The notes: generated from the letters alone by a model not told the origin. A stretch of DNA of 64,000 nucleotides from Paracoccaceae bacterium (GCA_003605175.1 QWDA01000004.1:62001-126000), one strand, 5' to 3'. Positions 45,081 through 53,690 are shown, counted from the stretch's first letter. A program made the numbers and translations.

Positions 45081-45776
45081 TCAACTGTCGCGGACGGTCA
45101 GGATTGCGTCCAGCGGTTTCTTGATCTTGGCCGCGCGGGGCACGGTGGCGCCGTCGGCCGGATGGCCGGCGGCCAGGATCATCAAAGGCTTCTCCGACGC
45201 GGGCCGGCCGAGAAGGCCGTTCAGGAACCGCATCGGGTTCGGCGTGTGGGTCAGCGTCACCAGACCCGCATGGTGCAGGGCGGCGATCAGGAACCCGGTG
45301 GCAATGCCCACACTCTCGGGCACGTAGTAATTCTTGTAGCGGGTGCCGTCGTCGAATTCACCCCAGCGCTGAGCGAAAACCACGATCAGCCAGGGCGCGA
45401 TCTCGAGATGCGGCTTCGCAGCGCCGGTACCCATGGGTTCGAGCGCCTTCAGCCATTCGTCCCCGGCACCACCGCCGTAGAAATGCCGTTCCTCGTCTTC
45501 GGCGGCGGTTCGGATCGCTTGTTTCGTCGCGGGGTCCGACACCGCCACGAAATGCCAGGGCTGGTGATTGGCGCCAGAGGGCGCGCTCCCTGCGGTCCGT
45601 ACCGTGGCTTCGATCACCGCGCGGTCGACGGGCCGGTCGGAAAAGTCTCGCACCGTGTGGCGGCGCCGCATCCGGTCGCAGAACGCCTCGGCCTCTGCCA
45701 GGCTCTCCGTATCACCGAGCGTCGCGCGGTGGGGCAGCGGAATGGCCTCATAGGCCAGGCTGGCTTTTGCGAACAT
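45081..45776 (-). CDS. Nitroreductase-fold flavoprotein resembling iodotyrosine deiodinase
   Basis: 231 residues. FMN-binding RRRHTVRDF at 37-45 and SAPSGANHQPWHF at 64-76, then E96 and Y100 in a helix that in iodotyrosine deiodinase forms the substrate lid, AGLVTLTHTP at 170-179, LLGRPASEKP at 188-197 and KKPLDAI at the C-terminus. From memory, this order and wording follow human and bacterial IYD much more than NfsA/NfsB-type nitroreductases. IYD reductively removes halogen from halotyrosines. The lid lysine position is shifted, so the substrate may differ. It sits inside the TRAP operon. Confidence 0.78.
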   Translation of the reverse strand: MFAKASLAYEAIPLPHRATLGDTESLAEAEAFCDRMRRRHTVRDFSDRPVDRAVIEATVRTAGSAPSGANHQPWHFVAVSDPATKQAIRTAAEDEERHFYGGGAGDEWLKALEPMGTGAAKPHLEIAPWLIVVFAQRWGEFDDGTRYKNYYVPESVGIATGFLIAALHHAGLVTLTHTPNPMRFLNGLLGRPASEKPLMILAAGHPADGATVPRAAKIKKPLDAILTVRDS

Positions 45777-45840
45777 CCCGCACCCTCCCTTGCGGCGGGC
45801 CGCCCCGCAAACGGAGCGGCCCAGATGTCTTGCGGGACTG

Positions 45841-46830
45841 TTACTTCCCGTAGATCATGTCGTCCGGGATATCGGCCCCGGCATGTTCCTTGAACCATTT
45901 GGCCGCGCCCGGGTGCCATTTCAGCACCTTGTTCTTGTCCCAGTTCTCCGGAAGTGTCGAATTGGCCGCCTTGTGGATACCCACCATACGGTCGTGGTCA
46001 GACATGACCACGTCGACCGCCGCTTCGACGAAGCTCTCGGGCAGGTCGCAATTCGCAATCGCGAAGTTCCACATCGAGACCGAGCGCGCATCGTGGTCGA
46101 GCGTCGAGTATGTCGACTCCTTGATCATGAATTCGTTCACCGGGAAGGCCCCAAGGATCTTTTCCTGTTCCTCCGGGGTGAACTCGATGATGTTGATGTC
46201 GGTCTGCACCTCGAGCTGGCTCACCGCCGGAACCGGCACCCCGGCCGCGAAGGCGATCACATCGAGGAGCCCGTCCTGGAGCTGGCCGCCAAGATCGGAC
46301 CAACCGCCGTTCCGGCGCTCGTAGTCCACCCCGAGCGTATCCATGATCCGCGGGAAATAGGTGTCCGAGGTCGAGCCCGCCGGGCCGAAGCCGATCTTGG
46401 CGCCCGCCGGGATATCGGCGATCGAGGCGATGCCCGAAGACTTCAGTGCAGTCACCGAGAACGGCGTCTGGTACATCGGGAACATCGCGCAGGCCTTGTC
46501 CATCTGCAGCCCCGGCGCGATCGGGTTGGTGCCGGCGAGCGATTCCGCGGCCGGGCCCATGGTGGTCATGCCGAAGGCCGCGTCGCCGGTATGCACCAGC
46601 GCCATGTTCTGCATCGGCCCGCCGGTCACTTCGGCGCCGCCCGAAAGGCCGAGTTCCTCGGCGACGAGGTTCGCCCAACCCGAACCATAGGCGAAATAGG
46701 TGCCGCCCTGGCTCGCGGTGCCAACGGTAAAGCTGTCGGGCCAGCCGGTGCGGTCCTGCGCGGCGGCGGCCTGCGCGGTGATCGCCACGGCGACGGCCGC
46801 GGCGAAAGCGGAAACTTTCGCGTGCTTCAT
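45841..46830 (-). CDS. TAXI-family TRAP transporter solute-binding protein
   Basis: 329 residues from the ATG at 46830 with GGGAGGAAAA upstream. Signal peptide 1-24 (AQAAAAQ). The mature start FTVGTASQGGTYFAYGSGWANLV is the TAXI signature, followed by the two-lobed binding-protein fold (IGFGPAGSTSDTYFP, FAAGVPVPAVSQLE). It captures the substrate in the periplasm for the fused permease encoded two genes downstream. It follows dctD after 234 bp, co-directional, so dctBD probably control it. Confidence 0.94.
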   Translation of the reverse strand: MKHAKVSAFAAAVAVAITAQAAAAQDRTGWPDSFTVGTASQGGTYFAYGSGWANLVAEELGLSGGAEVTGGPMQNMALVHTGDAAFGMTTMGPAAESLAGTNPIAPGLQMDKACAMFPMYQTPFSVTALKSSGIASIADIPAGAKIGFGPAGSTSDTYFPRIMDTLGVDYERRNGGWSDLGGQLQDGLLDVIAFAAGVPVPAVSQLEVQTDINIIEFTPEEQEKILGAFPVNEFMIKESTYSTLDHDARSVSMWNFAIANCDLPESFVEAAVDVVMSDHDRMVGIHKAANSTLPENWDKNKVLKWHPGAAKWFKEHAGADIPDDMIYGK

Positions 46831-47053
46831 GTCTGTTTTCCTCCCGGTAGCCCGGTTCGGCATTGCGCCGCCGGGCCCTGGTTCCTCCCGGCCCCGCGTT
46901 CCCGCAAGACCGATACCGCCCAACGATCAGGCGCTACGCGGCCAGTGAACAGGGGTGGACCGGGCCCGGCAACGGAATTCGTGCGCTGTTAGCGGTCACG
47001 TGCAGGTAAAATTCCGCACCGAGGGTCGAACTCCGGACATCGGCCGCGGGAAA

Positions 47054-47071
47054 TGGGTGGAATTCTACCCA
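47054..47071. promoter_or_regulatory. Near-perfect 18-bp palindrome at the dctD stop codon
   Basis: TGGGTGGAATTCTACCCA pairs at all positions with one G-T pair, centred on AATT, and includes the dctD stop (TAG on the minus strand, 47065-47067). It lies about 220 bp upstream of the TAXI gene. It may be an operator or a short terminator stem. Confidence 0.35.
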
Positions 47072-48420
47072 CCCGGCCCCTCCTCGGCGAAATCGCCCCG
47101 CGCGAGCCCGTGTTTCTGCATCTTCTCGTAGAGTGTCTTCCGCGACAGGCCGAGCGCCTCGTAGGTATCCTTCAAGCGCCCGCCATGGGCCGCGATCGAG
47201 GCTGCGATCAGCGCCTTCTCATGGGCGGCGACCTGTTCGGCCAGTGTCTGGCCCGGTCGCTCGCCCAGCGCCGCGAGGCCCGCGTCGAGCCCCAGCGCGA
47301 AGCGATCGGCGGCATTCCGGAGCTCGCGCACATTGCCCGGCCAGTCCCGCGCCGCCAGAGCGTCCAGAACCGCGCCGGGCACCGGCGGGGCGGGATGCTT
47401 CGCCCGTACCGCCGCCTCGTCGACGAGTTGCAGGAAAAGCCGCGGAATATCCTCGCGGCGCTCGGCCAGAACCGGCATCCGGAGCGTGACGACGTTCAGG
47501 CGGTAGAGGAGATCGGCCCGGAAACTGCCTGCCGCCGCAGCCTCCTCGAGATCGATCTTCGAGGCCGCGACAAAGCGCACGTCAAGCGCCACCGGATCGT
47601 TCGAGCCGAGCCGGGTGACGGTGCGGTTCTGGATCGCGGTGAGAAGCTTTGCCTGCATCGGCGGCGCGAGGCTGTCGATCTCGTCGAGGAACACGGTACC
47701 GCCCCTGGCGTGCTCGAACTTGCCGTAACGCGCGCGGGTCGCGCCGGGGAAGGCGCCCGCCTCGTGGCCGAAAAGCTCGCTCTCGATCAGCTGCTCGGGC
47801 AGCGCGGCGCAGTTGATGTGAACGAAGGGCCCGCCATCGCGCGGGCTGGCACGGTGCAGCGCCCGGGCCGCCACCTCCTTGCCGGTCCCGGTCGCGCCGG
47901 TGATCAGTACATCGGCCTCGGTTGCCGCCACCGCCCGGAGCAGCCGGCGCAGATCGACCATCGCGTCACTCCGCCCGGTCAACCGCGCCTCGATCGCGTC
48001 GCGCCCGCCCACGCGGGACCTGAGCGCCCGGTTCTCGACGGTCAGGCGCCTCTTGTCGAGCGCCCGGCGCACCGTGTCGACGAGACGCGACGGCGCATAG
48101 GGCTTCTCGATGAAATCATAGGCCCCGTCCTGCATGCACTTCACCGCAAGCTCCACATCGCCATGGCCGGTCACCAGGATCACCGGAAATTCCGGGTCGA
48201 TCTCCAGCGCCCGCCGCATCAGCGTATGGCCATCCATTCCGGGCATCCGGATATCGGTGACGAGGATGCCTGGAAAGTCGCGCGCGACCCGAGCGAGCGC
48301 CGCCTCGGCCTCGGCGAAGAGCGTCACCGTCAGGTCGGCCAGCTCCAGCGACTGCTCCGCCGCGAGCCGCAGATGCTCCTCGTCGTCGACGAACAGCACG
48401 GTTTCGCGGCCCTCTGTCAT
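47065..48420 (-). CDS. DctD-like response regulator of the NtrC group
   Basis: 451 residues. Receiver domain 1-120 with phosphoacceptor D56 and K106; AAA+ domain at about 145-370 with Walker A GATGTGKE (175-182) and Walker B FLDEID (244-249); Fis-type helix-turn-helix at the C-terminus (GGRLKDTYEALGLSRKTLYEKMQ). The sigma-54 contact loop reads GAFPGA at 222-227 instead of GAFTGA. It pairs with the sensor kinase gene upstream (4-bp overlap) and precedes the TAXI-TRAP operon, its likely target. Confidence 0.9.
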   Translation of the reverse strand: MTEGRETVLFVDDEEHLRLAAEQSLELADLTVTLFAEAEAALARVARDFPGILVTDIRMPGMDGHTLMRRALEIDPEFPVILVTGHGDVELAVKCMQDGAYDFIEKPYAPSRLVDTVRRALDKRRLTVENRALRSRVGGRDAIEARLTGRSDAMVDLRRLLRAVAATEADVLITGATGTGKEVAARALHRASPRDGGPFVHINCAALPEQLIESELFGHEAGAFPGATRARYGKFEHARGGTVFLDEIDSLAPPMQAKLLTAIQNRTVTRLGSNDPVALDVRFVAASKIDLEEAAAAGSFRADLLYRLNVVTLRMPVLAERREDIPRLFLQLVDEAAVRAKHPAPPVPGAVLDALAARDWPGNVRELRNAADRFALGLDAGLAALGERPGQTLAEQVAAHEKALIAASIAAHGGRLKDTYEALGLSRKTLYEKMQKHGLARGDFAEEGPGG

Positions 48421-50255
48421 TCCGCGGCCAGGTCGCCCGGCTGGCCCGGTGCCTCGGCCCGCCTCAGGTCTACAGTGAATTCCGCGCCACCGCCCGCGTG
48501 GTTCCGGGCCGCGAGTGTGCCGCCGAAATCCTCGACGATGTTGAACGAGATCGAAAGACCGAGCCCGAGCCCCTTGCCCGGCCGCTTCGTCGTGAAGAAC
48601 GGGTCGAACACCTGCTCGATCAGCGCCTCGGGCAGTCCGGGCCCATGGTCGCGCACTGCGATCCGCGCCCCGCCGCCCGTCTCGACCACCGCGATCTCGA
48701 TCCGCGGCGCCTCCATTCCTTCCATCGCGTCGAGCGCGTTCGACACGAGGTTCACCATCACCTGCTGCAGCCGCAGACGCCCGCCCATCACCCAGACCGG
48801 CCGTTCGGGCCGCACGATCTCCACCACCGCCCCCGCCTTGCGGATCTGTGCCGCCATCAGGCCAAACGTGTCATCGATCACCGCATCGGCCGGCACCGGA
48901 CCGATACTCTCCTGCGGTCGCCGCGCGAAATTCCGGAGATTGCCCGAGATCGCCGCCATCCGGTCAGCCATCTGCGAGATCCGGCTGACATTCTCCCGGG
49001 CATCGTCGGGCCGGTCCCGGTCGAGGAAGGTCGCGGCGTTCTCGGCATAGGATTTCACCGCCGCGAGTGGCTGGTTGATCTCGTGGGACAGCGCCGCCGA
49101 CATCTGCCCCAACGCGGCGAGCTTCCCGGCCTGGACAAGCTGCTTCTGCGTGGTCCGCAACCGGTGCTCGGCCGCCTTCCGCTCCTCGATCTCGTGACGC
49201 AGATCCTCGGTCCGCTCCGCAACCCGCCGCTCCAGCAGCTCCTGCTGAGCCCGTTGGTCGGCCAGTCGTTCGAGAATCCGCGCCCGGCGTTGCACCACGA
49301 TGGTGGCCGCAAGCCCGATCAGCAGAACTGCCGCCCCGACCGCAGCGAGCGTGGTCAGCGCCTGGTGCAGTGCCGGCGCCGCCGGCGTGAGGATACTCAC
49401 CCGCCAGCCGGCCGCCTCGAGTGTCGTCGCGCTGGTCACGAAGCTCTCGGCCTCCTCGCCGGTGCCGATGGTGAGAAGTGACAGCGTGTCGTCGAGCCGC
49501 GCGCGGCTGTTCTCCAGCGGGCGCATCTGGTCGACAGGGTATTGCCGCGTCTCCCGGATCCGGGCGAGCACCGCATCGGACAAGGGCGCGAGCGTGCGGA
49601 AGTGCCAGTCCGGCCGGCTCGACATGAACACGATCCCGTCAAGATCGGTCACCAGGATGTCCGCTGCGCCGCCCTGCCAGGCGGATTCAAACCCGTCGAC
49701 GGTGAACTTTACCGCCACAACCCCGGCGATACGCTCCCCGTCCCGCACCGGCGCGGCGTAAAAATAGCCGCGCTCGCCGGACGTGGTGCCCAGCGCGAAG
49801 AACCGGCCGAGACCACCCTTCATCGCCTCCAGGAAATAGGGCCGGTAGCCGAAGTTCCGACCCACGAAGGAGAGCTCCTTGCGATAGGAACTCGCGGCGA
49901 GCGTGAGCCCGGTCCGGTCCATCACGTAGACATCAGAAGCGTTGAGGTCGAACGCCGTCCGGCGCAGCTCCTCGTTCACCCGGTCGCGCAGCGCGGAATC
50001 GTCCGGATGGGCAAGGAGCGCCTTCAGGATCGGGCGCTCGCCGAGAAGGCCAGGCAACGGCTCGTAGCGGCGCAGCGCGCCGTTCAGACCTTCGACCGCG
50101 AGCCGCAGCGTTGCCTCGGCGGCGTGGCCGCTGCGGATCAGGTAGAACCGTTCCAGCCGGGGCAGGGCGAAAAGCGCGGCAAGCACGCACAGCGCCAACG
50201 GCACGGCCAGCCAGCCGAGCCGCCCTGCCGTTCGGTCGTGCGGGCGCTCCTCCAT
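48417..50255 (-). CDS. DctB-like sensor histidine kinase
   Basis: 612 residues from the ATG at 50255. TM1 at 14-32, a periplasmic double-PAS sensor of about 270 residues (FVGRNFGYRPYFLEAMKG is the classical DctB ligand-side motif), TM2 at 303-322, a coiled coil, then H391 in ALSHEINQPLAAVKSY and a HATPase domain with NALDAM and DHGPGLP. DctB senses dicarboxylates in known systems; here the adjacent transporter is TAXI-type, so another ligand is likely. The 3' end overlaps dctD by 4 bp. The MocA-like gene ends 16 bp upstream. Confidence 0.92.
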   Translation of the reverse strand: MEERPHDRTAGRLGWLAVPLALCVLAALFALPRLERFYLIRSGHAAEATLRLAVEGLNGALRRYEPLPGLLGERPILKALLAHPDDSALRDRVNEELRRTAFDLNASDVYVMDRTGLTLAASSYRKELSFVGRNFGYRPYFLEAMKGGLGRFFALGTTSGERGYFYAAPVRDGERIAGVVAVKFTVDGFESAWQGGAADILVTDLDGIVFMSSRPDWHFRTLAPLSDAVLARIRETRQYPVDQMRPLENSRARLDDTLSLLTIGTGEEAESFVTSATTLEAAGWRVSILTPAAPALHQALTTLAAVGAAVLLIGLAATIVVQRRARILERLADQRAQQELLERRVAERTEDLRHEIEERKAAEHRLRTTQKQLVQAGKLAALGQMSAALSHEINQPLAAVKSYAENAATFLDRDRPDDARENVSRISQMADRMAAISGNLRNFARRPQESIGPVPADAVIDDTFGLMAAQIRKAGAVVEIVRPERPVWVMGGRLRLQQVMVNLVSNALDAMEGMEAPRIEIAVVETGGGARIAVRDHGPGLPEALIEQVFDPFFTTKRPGKGLGLGLSISFNIVEDFGGTLAARNHAGGGAEFTVDLRRAEAPGQPGDLAAE

Positions 50256-50271
50256 CGGCCGAGTATGCCCG

Positions 50272-50838
50272 TCAGCCGGCCAAAGCCGCAAGATCGCCCG
50301 GCGTGTCGATGTCCGCCAGCATCTCCGCCGGCGTGGACAAAAGGCAATCAGGCGGCAACCGGCGCAGGATTGACGCGGCGCCCCTGTCGCCTTCGAGCGC
50401 CGCAAGTTCCGCAAAGAGCGCTGCGTCGAAACAGGCGGGTGGCATCGGCCGCGCGCCGTCGAAGGCAGCGGACGCCCCCCCTTCCGGACAACGCGCCACG
50501 ACATCGCCAATCAGCGCGGCCGTCACCTGCGGCATGTCGCCCAGCACTACCGCGAGCCGTCCGACACCCAGCGCCTGTGCCGCCGCGATCCCCGCCGCGA
50601 GGCTTCGCGATTGCGCCGACGCGCCTTCGCCCAAAGGCACGATCCGGAACCCGGCCAGCAATGCCGCCACCCGCGCCGAGGCCGTGACCGCGAAGAGCGG
50701 TGCCAGGCCCGACGCCAGCATCGCCTCTGCGGCGTGGACGACGAGCGGTCGCCCGTCCAGCGGCGCGAGGAGCTTGTTCTCCGCCCCGAACCGACGCGAC
50801 TCCCCGGCGGCGAGCAAGAGCCCGGCCGCCGAGCTCAC
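50272..50838 (-). CDS. MocA-like molybdenum cofactor nucleotidyltransferase
   Basis: 188 residues with a GTG start at 50838 that overlaps the xdhC stop as GTGA. The nucleotide-binding N-terminus LLLAAGESRRFG (7-18) and VVLGDMPQV near 98 mark the MobA/MocA family; MocA adds CMP to make molybdopterin cytosine dinucleotide. Coupled with XdhC it should serve maturation of a molybdenum hydroxylase, whose structural genes are not in the window. dctB begins 16 bp downstream, so these genes may be co-transcribed. Confidence 0.85.
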   Translation of the reverse strand: MSSAAGLLLAAGESRRFGAENKLLAPLDGRPLVVHAAEAMLASGLAPLFAVTASARVAALLAGFRIVPLGEGASAQSRSLAAGIAAAQALGVGRLAVVLGDMPQVTAALIGDVVARCPEGGASAAFDGARPMPPACFDAALFAELAALEGDRGAASILRRLPPDCLLSTPAEMLADIDTPGDLAALAG

Positions 50839-51779
50839 GCCGCCCCCGCCATGGCCACCTGAAGGATCTCGGCCAGGACCGACACCGCCAGCGTCCGGGC
50901 ATCGCGCGCCGACCGGATCAGCCCCACCGGCCCGTGGAGCCGCCCGAACCGCGCCGGATCGAGGCCCATCACCTGGAGCTCCATGAGCCGCGCATCCCGC
51001 GCCCGCTGCGAGCCCTGCGCGCCGATATAAAAGGCCGGAGTCTCCAGCGCTCCGGCAAGGATCGGCGGCTCCCAATCGTGATCGTGGAAAAACAGGATCA
51101 CCGCCGACCACGGATCGATCCCCAGATCTTCCGGCAGCGCCGGCCCGGTCAGGTGCCGCGTCCGGCAGCCTGCTTCGCCGCCCGAGGCGAGGGTTTCCGC
51201 ATCGGGCGACAAGAGCAGGTTCGGATAGCCCGCGCCCTGCACCAGTGCCGCGAAGGTGGCTGCCTCCGGACCCTTGCCGAAGGTGAAGAACTGGATCGCA
51301 GGAGTCTCGCGCACCAGAAACGTGTCGCCGTCCCAGCCGGTCTCCCCGGTCTCGCGCAGTGCGAGCGCGCCGCTTTCGCGCCCGAAGGCCAGCGTTATGG
51401 GCCGTCGCTCCGCGCGGGCCTCGACCACCCGGTCCAGCACCTGCCGGTCCGGCCGCGGCACCAGGAGGATGTCGAGCCCGCCGCCGCAGGGCAGCTGGAT
51501 ATCCATGAATGGCGAGCCTTGCCCATAGCGTACCGCGCTGGGTTCGCTCGCTTCCAGCGCCGCCTCGGCATGACGCGCGATATCCGCCTCGATGCAGCCC
51601 GAGGACAGGCTTCCCGCCCGGTCGCCGTCGGGCCAAAGCGCCATCATTGCGCCGACAGGTCGGTAGGACGGCCCCTCGACCCCGGTGATGACGGCGAGAA
51701 CGGCTTCGCCGCGCCGCGCAAGGATCGCGTCGATCGGATCGCGGACAGGCCCCGCGAATGGCACGGTCTGGATCAGCAT
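50835..51779 (-). CDS. XdhC/CoxI-family molybdenum hydroxylase maturation protein
   Basis: 314 residues. XdhC N-terminal domain (VITGVEGPSYRPVGAMMAL near 31-49, GSLSSGCIEADI near 56-67, LPCGGGLDILLVP near 96) and a C-terminal Rossmann domain (FYIGAQGSQRARDARL, HGPVGLIRSARDARTLAVSVLAEI). XdhC inserts the sulfurated molybdenum cofactor into xanthine dehydrogenase and related enzymes. It is the first gene of the minus-strand run xdhC-mocA-dctB-dctD and is divergent from the quinone oxidoreductase gene, 131 bp away. Confidence 0.88.
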   Translation of the reverse strand: MLIQTVPFAGPVRDPIDAILARRGEAVLAVITGVEGPSYRPVGAMMALWPDGDRAGSLSSGCIEADIARHAEAALEASEPSAVRYGQGSPFMDIQLPCGGGLDILLVPRPDRQVLDRVVEARAERRPITLAFGRESGALALRETGETGWDGDTFLVRETPAIQFFTFGKGPEAATFAALVQGAGYPNLLLSPDAETLASGGEAGCRTRHLTGPALPEDLGIDPWSAVILFFHDHDWEPPILAGALETPAFYIGAQGSQRARDARLMELQVMGLDPARFGRLHGPVGLIRSARDARTLAVSVLAEILQVAMAGAA

Positions 51780-51910
51780 GGGCTTGCCTCCCGGTCGAGC
51801 GTGACTCTAGGCTGTGCTGGGCGCTTTACAAGACACGATGGGCGTGCCGGCCAGGCCCGCTTGCGCCGGCAAGAGACCGGCGCTTCCGACGGAGAGCCGA
51901 GGAGGAACAC

Positions 51911-52885
51911 ATGGTCCGAACGATGATCATCGAAGAGAACGGCGGGCCCGAGGTTCTGAAACTGGTCGACTGGCCGGTAGGCGAACCGGGCCCCGGTGAG
52001 ATCCGCATCCGGCACGCCGCCATCGGCCTCAACTTCATCGACGTCTACCAGCGCACCGGGCTCTACAAGCTCGAACTGCCCCACGCGCTCGGCATGGAGG
52101 CCGCAGGCGTGGTGGAGGCGGTGGGCGAGGGCGTCACCCACCTGAAACCCGGCGACCGGGCCGCCTACGCCGCCAATCCGCCCGGCGCCTATACAGAGGC
52201 ACGGGTGATGCCCGCCGCGCTGGTTTGCCCCTTGCCTGACGAGATCTCCTTCGAGGAAGCCGCTGCCGTCATGCTCCAGGGCCTGACCGTGGAATATCTC
52301 TTCCACCGCATCGTGCCGCTCCGCGCCGGGGATACCGTCCTGTTCCACGCCGCGGCCGGGGGCGTCGGCAAGATCGCCTGCCAATGGGCCCGCTCGGAGG
52401 GGATCACGCTGATCGGCACCGCCGGTACCGAGGAGAAATGCCTCGAGGCCAAAGCGCTCGGCGCCGCGCACACGATCAACTACCGCAAGGAGGATTTTGT
52501 CGCCCGGGTGCGCGAAATCACACGCGGCAAGGGGGTCGACGCGGTGATGGACGGCGTCGGCAAGGACACTTTCGCCGCCTCGCTCGACTGCCTGAGGCCG
52601 GTGGGCATGATGATCTCCTTCGGCAACGCCTCGGGCCCAGTCCCGCCGGTGAACCTCCTCGACCTCGCCGCCAAGGGCTCTCTCCAGGTGACACGCACGA
52701 CTCTCTTCACCTTCCTTGCCGATCCCGCACGCTGCCAGTCCATGGCAAAGCGACTCTACGGCAAGGTCACCTCGGGTGAGGTCAAGGTGCAGATCGGCCA
52801 GCGCTACCCGCTGGAACAGGTCGCAGATGCGCACCGGGCGCTCGAAGCGCGCGAAACGACCGGCTCCACGGTACTGACGCTCTGA
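51911..52885 (+). CDS. Quinone oxidoreductase (MDR family)
   Basis: 324 residues from the ATG at 51911, right after a GAGGAGGAACAC ribosome-binding region. Zinc-free medium-chain reductase: NFIDVYQRTGLY near 46-57, GMEAAGVVEAVGEGV near 64, NADPH loop HAAAGGVGKIACQWA near 144-158. The sequence is typical of QOR-1, which reduces quinones with NADPH in the cytoplasm. It stands alone on this strand; the next gene is 344 bp away. Confidence 0.92.
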   Translation: MVRTMIIEENGGPEVLKLVDWPVGEPGPGEIRIRHAAIGLNFIDVYQRTGLYKLELPHALGMEAAGVVEAVGEGVTHLKPGDRAAYAANPPGAYTEARVMPAALVCPLPDEISFEEAAAVMLQGLTVEYLFHRIVPLRAGDTVLFHAAAGGVGKIACQWARSEGITLIGTAGTEEKCLEAKALGAAHTINYRKEDFVARVREITRGKGVDAVMDGVGKDTFAASLDCLRPVGMMISFGNASGPVPPVNLLDLAAKGSLQVTRTTLFTFLADPARCQSMAKRLYGKVTSGEVKVQIGQRYPLEQVADAHRALEARETTGSTVLTL

Positions 52886-53229
52886 AGGTTTTCCTGCTCC
52901 CGCGACCCGAAGGCACCGCCCCGGCGCTTATCCCGTTTCATCAGGCCATGATCACTGCGGGAGCACGCGATGGGCAACGCCCCCTTGGTTCTGTCGGCAC
53001 CGAAACCGCAAGCCTCTGAACAATTCCCGCATTCGACCGGCGCTTCGCACGAAATGGAAACGGACATCTGCCCTACCGTTCCCCCCTTGTTTCCTGACCG
53101 TGGACGACGCCGTGAACATGCCGCCTTGAAAATGAAGTCATGCCTCAAAATCGCCTTGGCGCCGGGTTTATATCACGACAACGGGAGCAATGCCGCGTCC
53201 GACCGGCAGCGCTCCGATGGAGAAGAGAG
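52886..53229. other. 344-bp gap upstream of the small basic exported protein
   Basis: No gene that I can support. A 92-codon frame from 52970 has no ribosome-binding site or family character. The promoter of the next gene must be here, but no clear -35/-10 pair was found. Confidence 0.5.
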
Positions 53230-53607
53230 ATGCTCGTTACCGGAATGAAATCCGCGGTCTTGTCGACCCTTCTGACAGCGCTCGTGGTTGCGCCGGTAGC
53301 CACAGTGTCGGTGATCGCACCCGCAGGCGCGGCCTACGCAAAATCCGATTCGGCCTCGGACAAGGGGGACACCTGCAAGGGCAAGGGAAAGTGCACTGGC
53401 AAAAAATGGGCCAGGGACAAGGAAGAACGCGGCGGTCGCGGCAACGCCAAGGCGCATGCCAACGGCAAGCGATCGCTGTCGCCCGACTGGTCGAAGCGCA
53501 AACCGAAGGCGCTTCCGCCGGCGATGGTCCCCTTGCCGGCCTCGACCTTCTCGGAATCCGAGCTTGCTCCGGAAACATCGCGCAGGCCCAGGACCCGGTC
53601 GAGCTGA
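53230..53607 (+). CDS. Small lysine-rich exported protein, unknown
   Basis: 125 residues from the ATG at 53230, with GGAG 7 bp upstream; MKS at 53245 is an alternative start. Signal peptide to about residue 37 (APAGAAYA). The mature part is short and very basic, with a KGDTCKGKGKCTGKKW block holding two cysteines and a following KDKEERGGRGNAKAHANGKR stretch. No family recognised. Composition would suit nucleic-acid, cell-wall or metal binding, but nothing shows which. argG follows, with the intervening hairpin at 53654. Confidence 0.6.
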   Translation: MLVTGMKSAVLSTLLTALVVAPVATVSVIAPAGAAYAKSDSASDKGDTCKGKGKCTGKKWARDKEERGGRGNAKAHANGKRSLSPDWSKRKPKALPPAMVPLPASTFSESELAPETSRRPRTRSS

Positions 53608-53653
53608 CCCTGCCCCGGGCCACCTTGCCGCATCCCTGAAAACCCAATACACG

Positions 53654-53688
53654 CCCCTCCGAAGATGACGTCTCCGGAGGGGTTTGTT
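53654..53688 (+). promoter_or_regulatory. Hairpin that encloses the argG ribosome-binding site
   Basis: CCCCTCCG (53654-53661) pairs perfectly with CGGAGGGG (53675-53682), 13-nt loop, followed by TTTGTT. The right arm is the argG Shine-Dalgarno sequence (GGAGGGG, 8 bp before the ATG). It can be read as a terminator for the upstream gene and as a translational lock on argG. Confidence 0.6.
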
Positions 53689-53690
53689 CG

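Noticed and set aside
45081-45776. Reading the flavoprotein as an ordinary NfsB-type nitroreductase
   Set aside because: The order of RRRHTVRDF, SAPSGANHQPW, GLVTLTHTP, LLGRP and KKPLDAI follows the deiodinase branch; the general label nitroreductase remains correct only at fold level.
46831-47053. Sigma-54 promoter before the TAXI gene
   Set aside because: Two partial matches (TTGC with a GG or GCAC upstream) have wrong spacing between the -24 and -12 elements.
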